Positions 40,870 through 46,707 of a stretch of DNA of 46,707 bases are shown here, in pieces. Positions within the stretch are counted from its first letter, which is position 1; every line of letters begins with the position of its first letter. Below the pieces are notes generated by a model. That model searched no databases, was not told where the DNA came from, and worked only from the letters and a program-made list of their open reading frames with translations. The stretch is from an uncultured Myxococcales bacterium. Lineage in GTDB: Bacteria; Myxococcota_A; UBA9042; DTJE01. The position numbers and the translations under genes were made by a program. The stretch lies in contig CAINDP010000007.1 of NCBI GenBank assembly GCA_903847405.1, positions 112,969 to 159,675 on the forward strand, given 5' to 3'.

Positions 40870-41937
40870 ATGCGGGACAGGCCGGGTTCGATTCTGTTGG
40901 TGGCCGTGTTGCTGGCGTTTGCGGGCGGCGCGTGCGGTGGAGATTCGACGGACGGCCGGACCGATGACGCCGCCGTCGTGGCGGACACCGGTGACCAGGA
41001 AGCCGGCGCGCAGGACCTCCCGGAAACGACGGACCCGGCCGTGGCCGATCCGGGCTCACCGGATGCGACCGAGGTGGTGGACGCCGAGGGGATCGACCTG
41101 GCGGGCAATGACGCTCCCGGCCCCGACGTCGACACCCTGGTGCCGGGCGACGAGGGCCAGGAACCGGACGGGGACACCGGCGAGGACGTGGCCGCGGTGG
41201 ATGCCGATCCGGACATCGACGTGGGCGCCGACGAGGGCGCCGACGCGATTGCCGACGAGGGCGCCGACACCGTCGTCGACCCCTGCTCCGTCACGACGTG
41301 CCCGGAACACGCGACCTGCGCCGCCGGGGACGCGGGGGCGTTGTGCACGTGCGACGCCGACTACACCCTGGTCGACGGCCAGTGCGTCCGGATCGTGACG
41401 TTCCCCGACCCGGTGCTGGAGGCCTGCGTCCGCGCCCTGATCGGCAAGCCGACCGGCGACATCCTGTCCACGGACGTCGCCAGCCAGCCGAACCTGGAAT
41501 GCCCGTGCGAAGGCAACTGGATCGCCAGCCTCGCCGGGGTGGAGTACTTCACCTCGGTGTCGGTGCTGGGCTTCCCGAACTGCCAGGGAATCGAGGATCT
41601 GCAGCCGATCGCGGGGCTGGGCGCCACGTTGAGCTACCTGAATCTCCGGAACAACTACCTCAGCGATCTGGGGCCGCTTGCCAGCCTGCAGGGACTCATC
41701 TGGCTGACGCTTGCCAACAACCATATCCGGAACGTCGGCCCCCTGGGCGCGCTGCCGTCCATCACGCAGTTGAGCCTTTCGGCGAACCCGATTTCGGACA
41801 TCTCCCCGCTGGCCGGGCACGGCTACGAGGAACTGGACATCGAAAACTGCTGCATCGCCGACCTGTCGCCCATCCAGTCCCTGATCGATGCGGGGAACGT
41901 CTACGGCGCCGACACCCAGGGCGTCTGCTCGAAGTAG
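40870..41937 (+). CDS. Exported EGF-like/leucine-rich-repeat protein
   Basis: This is a 355-residue protein. The signal peptide ends near GGAC (Cys22), a poor lipobox but probably lipoprotein-like as in its neighbours. Residues 23-136 are an Asp/Glu/Ala-rich linker. An EGF-like module follows (139-172, CSVTTCPEHATC and CTCDADYTLVDGQC). Residues about 200-345 hold short leucine-rich repeats of internalin type (LSYLNLRNNYLSDLGPLASL, LIWLTLANNHIRNVGPLGAL, ITQLSLSANPISDISPLAGH). Such proteins mediate protein contacts at the cell surface. The ATG at 40870 has GGGGG upstream. Divergent from the dockerin lipoprotein. Confidence 0.82.
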   Translation: MRDRPGSILLVAVLLAFAGGACGGDSTDGRTDDAAVVADTGDQEAGAQDLPETTDPAVADPGSPDATEVVDAEGIDLAGNDAPGPDVDTLVPGDEGQEPDGDTGEDVAAVDADPDIDVGADEGADAIADEGADTVVDPCSVTTCPEHATCAAGDAGALCTCDADYTLVDGQCVRIVTFPDPVLEACVRALIGKPTGDILSTDVASQPNLECPCEGNWIASLAGVEYFTSVSVLGFPNCQGIEDLQPIAGLGATLSYLNLRNNYLSDLGPLASLQGLIWLTLANNHIRNVGPLGALPSITQLSLSANPISDISPLAGHGYEELDIENCCIADLSPIQSLIDAGNVYGADTQGVCSK

Positions 41938-41979
41938 GCGGGACGGGTCCTCTCACCAACGGGGCGGCGCGGGGAGCGC

Positions 41980-41985
41980 TACAAT
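41980..41985 (+). promoter_or_regulatory. Possible -10 box for the C39-like peptidase gene
   Basis: TACAAT lies 24 bases before the ATG at 42009 in a 71-base gap. No good -35 element is seen. Confidence 0.3.
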
Positions 41986-42008
41986 CGTCGGCGCGAGGTG
42001 CGGGCGTG

Positions 42009-42692
42009 ATGAAGGCAGTGTCCCCGTCGTCGGGTCCGGTTCGTCTGGCGGTGCCGTACTACGCGCAGACCTCCGAGTTCAGTTGCGGTCCGGCGTCGCT
42101 GCTGATGGCGATGAAGCACCTCGATCCGGGCTTCCGGATGACGCGGGCCAGCGAGTACGAGGTTTGGCGCGACTGCAACATGGCCGGCGTGCGGGGTGCG
42201 GATTCCTTCGGCCTGGCCGTGCCGCTGCTGAGGGCGGGACACGAGGTCCGCCTGCTGACGGCGAGGCGGGCCGCGGTCGATCCCGATACGTGGAAGCGCC
42301 GGCTGATCGGCGGGGGCTTTTCGGCCCAGGACGCGGACCTGGCGCTGTTCGTCGCACGGCAGAACGGAAGGCGCGCCCTGGGGCTCGGACTGGAGTTCCG
42401 GCGAGCCGCGCCGACCGTCGCGCGTGTCCAGGCGGCGATGCGCCAAGGCTTCATCGCGCTGGCGCTGGTCCACATGGGCGTCGTGCACCAGTACGACATC
42501 CCGCACTGGGTGGTCGTCAGCGGCGTTTCGTCGACCCGGGTGACGTTCAACGACCCCTATCCCCCCGCGGGCCGCAAGGGGCTTCACCAGGCGCCGCCGG
42601 TCTTCCAGCGGATGATGGACGACGTGTCGTCGCTGGGCATGACCCCGGCCGTCGTGCTGGCCAGGCGCCGTGTCCGGGATGGCGCGGGATAG
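42009..42692 (+). CDS. C39-like cysteine peptidase family protein (DUF3335-like)
   Basis: This 227-residue protein starts with VPYYAQTSEFSCGPASLLMAM, the C39-like papain-fold nucleophile motif with Cys26. His166 in IPHWVVVSG and Asp182 in FNDPYPPAG complete the expected triad. It has no signal peptide. The sequence and length resemble DUF3335 (peptidase C39-like) proteins, which in other bacteria are found beside RimK-type ligases; no such ligase is present here. Substrate unknown. GTG at 42006 directly before the ATG is an alternative start. It is convergent with the Cys-rich lipoprotein. Confidence 0.82.
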   Translation: MKAVSPSSGPVRLAVPYYAQTSEFSCGPASLLMAMKHLDPGFRMTRASEYEVWRDCNMAGVRGADSFGLAVPLLRAGHEVRLLTARRAAVDPDTWKRRLIGGGFSAQDADLALFVARQNGRRALGLGLEFRRAAPTVARVQAAMRQGFIALALVHMGVVHQYDIPHWVVVSGVSSTRVTFNDPYPPAGRKGLHQAPPVFQRMMDDVSSLGMTPAVVLARRRVRDGAG

Positions 42693-42730
42693 GCTTTTCC
42701 AGGTCGAAGGGCGGGCCGGCGGGTTCGGGC

Positions 42731-44623
42731 CTACCGGCACCCGGGGAGGAAGCCACAGGCGCACCCCAGGCCGCCGATGTTCACGTTGTAGCACGACGAG
42801 GGCGCCGGGCCCGGCAGCTCGCAGCAGCAGTCGCAGGTCGCGGGCTCGCCGTCGTCGCAGTCCAGGCGTGTGCTGCACGTGCAGGCCGGGTCGATCACGT
42901 GCACGCAGCCCGCGTCCCGGTCGCAGAAGTCCGTGGTGCAGGCGATCCCGTCGTCACAGGCTTGCGGGGCGCCCCGGCACACGGTCCCGGTGCATTCATC
43001 CCCCGTCGTGCAGGTGTCCAGGTCGTCGCAGGCGACGCCGTCCATCGCGAGGTGGTAGCAGCCGATCGTGGGATCGCACGCGTCCCGGGTGCAGGCATTC
43101 CCGTCGTCGCACTCCGCGGGTTCGTTCCGGCAGCCTCCGGTCACGCAGTCACAGGAATCCTGGGTGCAGGCGTCGCCGTCATCACACGAAAACCGCTGGT
43201 GAACACACCGGCTGGTCTGGCACGAATCCTTCGTGCAGCAGTCCCGGTCGTCGCAGTCGCCGTCGGCCATGCAGCATCCCGGGATCGGGGTGAACCGGCA
43301 GCCGATGGCCGGGTCGCAACCGTCCGTGGTGCACACGTCGCCATCGTCGCAGGGGCGCACCGCGTACATGCACAGGTGCGTCCGATCCTCGCAACTGGGC
43401 AGCAGGCATGCGTCGGCGACCTGGCAGTCCTGGACCGACGCGCACCGCACGCATTCCGGATTGACCAGGTTGTAGCATCCCAGCAACCGGTCGCACCAGA
43501 AGTCCGCGCACGAGCCCGTGCCGCAGTCGGTCGTCCCGTACCGGCACGTCCCGTTGTCGCAGCGGTCCTGCGTGCACTGGTTCCAGTCGTTGCACTGGAT
43601 GTCGGTCGTGCACGACGGCCCGCACCCCGGGATCGGCTGGTGCAGGCACAGCAGCGCGGCGTCACAGGAGTCCGCCGTGCAGGGGTTGTTGTCGGCGCAC
43701 GTGCGCGGCAGGCCGGCACAGAACCCGGCCTGGCAGGCATCCTGGACCGTGCAGGGATCGCCATCGTCGCAGGCGGTCCTGTCCGGAGCGCTCCGCACCT
43801 CGCACCGCGCCGGGAGCGTCTGGAGGTTGCAGAACCCCGCGGTGCACGGGCCCGCGGCGCGGCATTCGTCGTCCCGGGCACATCCCAGGCAGTCGGGCAC
43901 CGGGTCGTGGCGGCACGCCCCCTGCGCGCACAGGTCAACGGTGCACGGGTCCCCGTCGTAGCAGTCGGCCGGCCCATGCCCGCAGGTCCCCTGCAGGCAC
44001 TGGTCGACCGTGCAGCCGTCCCCGTCGTCGCAGTCGCCGTCGGCCTTGCACCCGCAGGCCGGGTTGGCCCAGTGGCGGCACCGGAGGTTCGTGGTGTCGC
44101 AGAAGTCGATGGTGCACGGCTCCCCGTCGTCGCACCCCACGTGCACCACGCAGGCGCAGTCGACGCAGTGCCCCGTGCGGCACGGGCCGCCGATCGGCTC
44201 GCAGTCCCGGTCCGACGCGCAGCAGGGGGGTGGGGCATCCCGTCCCAGGTCCGTCGGCTGCACGTCCGTCGGTGCCGAATCCGGCCCGACATCCCCGTGG
44301 GGCGTGTCCCCGGCGACATCCGGTGCGGGCGCATCCGTCCCGGTATCCACTGCAAGGACGTCACTCCCGTCGTCCGGGGCCGCGACATCGAGCCCGGCCG
44401 TGTCCACCGGCAGGGCGTCCGGTACCGGCAGGTCCGCGGGGAGGGCGCCGTCGCCGATACCGTCCGTCAGGATTTCGCCGGCCAGACTCTCCCAATCGGC
44501 GACGTCCGGGCCTCCCCAATCACCGGCACCCGCCGGGCGGCTCGCCGGGCAGCCCGGCAGCAGGAAGAGGCACAGCGCCAGGGCGGCCGCTGCGCACGCG
44601 TGCGCGTCGGTTTCCCATGTCAT
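42731..44623 (-). CDS. Lipoprotein with about twelve CDDGDxCTxDxC repeats
   Basis: This 630-residue protein has a lipoprotein signal with lipobox LPGC (near residue 25), an Asp/Pro-rich linker to about residue 130, and then a Cys-rich array to the end. About twelve copies of a C-D-D-G-D-x-C-T-x-D-x-C motif can be counted, each in a unit of roughly 35-45 residues with six or more Cys, sometimes joined by GCRFTPIPGC-like segments. Arrays of this kind are common in surface proteins of Myxococcota and relatives. Acidic loops between Cys pairs may bind calcium. GAGG precedes the ATG at 44623. Function unknown. Confidence 0.78.
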   Translation of the reverse strand: MTWETDAHACAAAALALCLFLLPGCPASRPAGAGDWGGPDVADWESLAGEILTDGIGDGALPADLPVPDALPVDTAGLDVAAPDDGSDVLAVDTGTDAPAPDVAGDTPHGDVGPDSAPTDVQPTDLGRDAPPPCCASDRDCEPIGGPCRTGHCVDCACVVHVGCDDGEPCTIDFCDTTNLRCRHWANPACGCKADGDCDDGDGCTVDQCLQGTCGHGPADCYDGDPCTVDLCAQGACRHDPVPDCLGCARDDECRAAGPCTAGFCNLQTLPARCEVRSAPDRTACDDGDPCTVQDACQAGFCAGLPRTCADNNPCTADSCDAALLCLHQPIPGCGPSCTTDIQCNDWNQCTQDRCDNGTCRYGTTDCGTGSCADFWCDRLLGCYNLVNPECVRCASVQDCQVADACLLPSCEDRTHLCMYAVRPCDDGDVCTTDGCDPAIGCRFTPIPGCCMADGDCDDRDCCTKDSCQTSRCVHQRFSCDDGDACTQDSCDCVTGGCRNEPAECDDGNACTRDACDPTIGCYHLAMDGVACDDLDTCTTGDECTGTVCRGAPQACDDGIACTTDFCDRDAGCVHVIDPACTCSTRLDCDDGEPATCDCCCELPGPAPSSCYNVNIGGLGCACGFLPGCR

Positions 44624-44647
44624 GACCCGACCTCGTGTGACCGTCTC

Positions 44648-44677
44648 AGGGTACGGTTCTACCCCCCCAGGAGTCAA
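44648..44677 (-). promoter_or_regulatory. Sigma-70-like promoter of the CDDGDxCT-repeat lipoprotein
   Basis: Minus strand: TTGACT (44677-44672), 18-base spacer, TACCCT (44653-44648), 25 bases before the ATG at 44623. Confidence 0.5.
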
Positions 44678-44789
44678 GCGTCTGACCTACGGAACACTGC
44701 GGTCATGTCGATGCTTTGTGGGTTTCACGCGAATTACAGGGATGGACGGACGGTCGCCTCGGGGACGGGATCGTTTGCGGGACACGTCG

Positions 44790-46707
44790 CTATCGAACCA
44801 TGACCTCGTCGATGTAGATCCCCGGAAAGCTCCCGGAGGAATCGCTGCGGAAGGCGAACCGGAGCCGGATGGTCTGGTCCGCGTAGGCGGAAAGGTCCAC
44901 CTGGACGATCTGCCATCCCAGCGCCGCCTGGTGCCCACCCCAGGCGGGATTGCCGTCGATCGTCAGCGGATAGGCCGGCGTCACCGTTTCGACCACCTTG
45001 AAGATCGCGCCGCCGTCGCTGCTGATCTGGAGGTCCGCCCCATCGTAGGTCGAGCCTTCCGTATCCACCCACATCCGGAAGGTCAGCGACGGGTGCGTCG
45101 CTCCCGACAGGCTGATGTCGGGCGAGGTCGCCGTCGTTCCGACCCACGTCTGAAGGCTGCTGTGGTTCCCCGCAATCTGCGTCCCGATGCACTGGGTGCC
45201 GTTGAACGCGCCGGCCGGTCCGACGTTGCCGGGAAGGCCGCACTGCCAGTCGCCGGTCAGGGTCCAGCCGGTCGGGCATGCACCCTCGAAGCCGTCGTAG
45301 TACAGGACGGATGCGACGTCGAAGGTGAACGTCTTCTCCGTGAAGTTCGACGGCAGCATCGGCTCCTCGACGTGGACGGTCACGAGGACCGGGCCGACGT
45401 TCGACGGCGCCGGGACCCCGGCCAAGGTGCCGGTGGCGGCATCGATCGACAGCCAGGACGCGTTCACCGCTCCCGGTGCGATGCTCCACACGATCCCCGC
45501 GCTGCCCCCAAGCCTGTCCAGGGCTGCGGTATAGGACGCGTGTTCGATGCCATCGGGCAGCCGGGCGGGCGTCGTGATGGTCAGCGGAACCTGCGGCGGT
45601 TCGGCGACGACGACGTCATCGACATAGACCCCCGGGAACACGTTCGCGCCGTCGCTGTGGAAGGCGAACCGCAGGACGATCGAGTGTCCCGCGTAGGCCG
45701 AAAGATCCGCCGTCCAGGGGCTCCAGCCCGCCGCGGCAGCGTCGCCTCCCCACGCAGGCTGGCCCGCAATCGTGCCGTCGTAAGGCGGATACACCGTCGT
45801 CACGGCCTGGAAGCTGGCCCCGCCGTTCGTGCTGACCTCCACGTTCCACCCGTCCAGGGACCCGCCTTCGGTCTGTTGCCACGCCCAGAACAGCAGCGTC
45901 GGGTGCGTCGCCTGGGTGAGGTCGATGGCGGGAGAGTCCGCCACCGCGGTGTCGAAGCCCTGGTCGTTCGAATACGGTCCTGCCAACTGCGTGCCGAGGA
46001 CGTTCGCGCCCGAATGGGCCAGCGACGGGCCCGCGCCTGTCGGGACACCGCACTGCCAGTCACCCCCGAACGTCCATCCGTGGGGACAGGTTTCGAAGCC
46101 TTCCTGCAGGTAGACCGAGCAGCCCGCCACGGGACTGCCGGAGCACGCCCCGCCGCCACACGCGTCGTCCCGGGTGCAGGCGTCATGGTCGTTGCAGGGG
46201 AGGCCGGTGGTCTCCGAGCCGGGCCTCGAAAGGCACTGGCCCGTCACCGGATCGCAGGCGACGATCCTGCAGTCCATCCAGGATGCTCCGACGCAGTCCC
46301 TGGGCGTTCCGACGCAGTCTCCGGACTGGCAGACGGGGGCGATCTGGCACAGGTCCGCCGAGGTGCAGGAATTGCCTTCGTTCACGGGGATGAATGCGCA
46401 AGACTTCTGTTCCTCGTCACATCCGACTGCGAGGCAGTCGGTGGGCATCAGCCCGCAGTGGGTCGTGGGCCCCCCGACGCACGTGCCCTCGTCGCACGTG
46501 TCTTCGGCGGTGCAGAACAAGCCGTCATCGCAAGGTGTCCCCCGGGGCGCGTTGATCACGATGCACGTATTCAGCGGGCCCACCCTCTGGCCGGTGTTGC
46601 AGACCGCGACCAGGCACCGGGCGGTTGCGACCAGGGAGCAGTCCATCCCGCAGGGGCCCGCGTCCACGTCGTCCGCGTCCAGTGCGTCGGCGTCCCCGTC
46701 CGCGAGG
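44790..46707 (-). CDS. Surface protein with Cys-rich repeats and duplicated beta-sandwich domains (N-terminus outside window)
   Basis: The frame is open to the window edge, so the start lies outside. About 639 residues are visible. It opens in an Asp/Ala-rich linker, followed by Cys-rich units related to the neighbour (CDDGLFCTAEDTC, CNDHDACTRDDAC) to about residue 195. Two homologous domains of about 165 residues come next, each opening GFE-x-CP-x-GW, containing GDWQCG, HPTLLFW or HPSLTFR, and PAWGG, and ending FPGVYVDDVVV or FPGIYIDEVMV. A putative Ig-like (He_PIG) domain, LSIDAATGTLAGVP, lies between them. The repeated domains resemble MAM/choice-of-anchor-J jelly-roll folds, which bind carbohydrate or protein. 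Probably a surface adhesin-like lipoprotein. Confidence 0.75.
   Translation of the reverse strand, partial: LADGDADALDADDVDAGPCGMDCSLVATARCLVAVCNTGQRVGPLNTCIVINAPRGTPCDDGLFCTAEDTCDEGTCVGGPTTHCGLMPTDCLAVGCDEEQKSCAFIPVNEGNSCTSADLCQIAPVCQSGDCVGTPRDCVGASWMDCRIVACDPVTGQCLSRPGSETTGLPCNDHDACTRDDACGGGACSGSPVAGCSVYLQEGFETCPHGWTFGGDWQCGVPTGAGPSLAHSGANVLGTQLAGPYSNDQGFDTAVADSPAIDLTQATHPTLLFWAWQQTEGGSLDGWNVEVSTNGGASFQAVTTVYPPYDGTIAGQPAWGGDAAAAGWSPWTADLSAYAGHSIVLRFAFHSDGANVFPGVYVDDVVVAEPPQVPLTITTPARLPDGIEHASYTAALDRLGGSAGIVWSIAPGAVNASWLSIDAATGTLAGVPAPSNVGPVLVTVHVEEPMLPSNFTEKTFTFDVASVLYYDGFEGACPTGWTLTGDWQCGLPGNVGPAGAFNGTQCIGTQIAGNHSSLQTWVGTTATSPDISLSGATHPSLTFRMWVDTEGSTYDGADLQISSDGGAIFKVVETVTPAYPLTIDGNPAWGGHQAALGWQIVQVDLSAYADQTIRLRFAFRSDSSGSFPGIYIDEVMVR

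Noticed and set aside
42731-44623. Repetitive Cys-rich coding DNA as a nucleotide repeat array
   Set aside because: The repetition is at protein level (CDDGDxCT motifs); the DNA copies differ in codons and spacing, so it is not a tandem DNA repeat.
1-46707. CRISPR arrays, tRNA/rRNA genes, insertion sequences, origins
   Set aside because: I looked for regularly spaced repeats, terminal inverted repeats with transposase frames and RNA-gene signatures and saw none; gaps between genes are short and hold mainly promoter-like elements.

Overview
The window is high-GC DNA from a Gram-negative bacterium: there are outer-membrane barrels ending in Phe, many lipoproteins and an Mla-type lipid transport operon. 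Hybrid kinases, sigma-54 activators, lipoproteins with Asp/Pro linkers followed by Cys-rich, dockerin-like or leucine-rich domains, and DUF4398/OmpA proteins together suggest Myxococcota or a related former deltaproteobacterial lineage. That assignment is inference. I saw no rRNA, tRNA, CRISPR array, phage or transposase.

Region 1 (1-21.5 kb) is an envelope/stress region. Leftward genes are a CsbD-like protein (partial), the operon mlaE(STAS)-mlaF-mlaD-auxiliary lipoprotein, a Trp/Tyr-rich secreted protein and an alpha/beta hydrolase. A rightward block carries a CHASE3/4xPAS hybrid histidine kinase, a receiver protein with a broken cyclase domain, a beta-CASP metallo-hydrolase and a V4R-type sigma-54 activator. 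It is followed by a three-gene envelope operon (DUF4398 lipoprotein, DUF4398-OmpA lipoprotein, Cys-rich anchored protein) and a second, paralogous V4R sigma-54 activator. A leftward GH13 enzyme and a POTRA/barrel protein close the region.

The main result is regulatory. Seven good and one weak -24/-12 (sigma-54) promoter candidates precede almost every transcription unit of the first 21.5 kb; two match TGGCAC-N5-TTGC exactly. An inverted repeat, CCATC-N4-TGATTGG or variants of it, lies upstream of most of them and also over the start codon of both sigma-54 activators. I propose that the tandem activators run a local, autoregulated envelope regulon. This comes from reading the sequence only and has not been tested.

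Region 2 (21.6-31.3 kb) has an HNH nuclease, then a CBS/DUF294 protein with a degenerate nucleotidyltransferase motif, a DnaQ-like exonuclease and a Cache-PAS-PAS-CBS-DUF294 protein with an intact motif. After these come a DUF485 protein, an acetate-type sodium:solute symporter with an extra soluble insertion, and a phosphate-porin-like barrel. This looks like carboxylate uptake and its sensing. Promoters from here on look sigma-70-like.

Region 3 (31.3-37.5 kb) holds pabC-pabB-pabA for p-aminobenzoate synthesis, a periplasmic Cys-rich-repeat protein, an OFA-family MFS transporter and a B12-binding radical SAM protein. Region 4 (37.5-46.7 kb) is a surface lipoprotein cluster: a dockerin-bearing lipoprotein with a partner lipoprotein, an EGF/leucine-rich-repeat protein, a C39-like peptidase, a CDDGDxCT-repeat lipoprotein and a partial protein with duplicated beta-sandwich domains.
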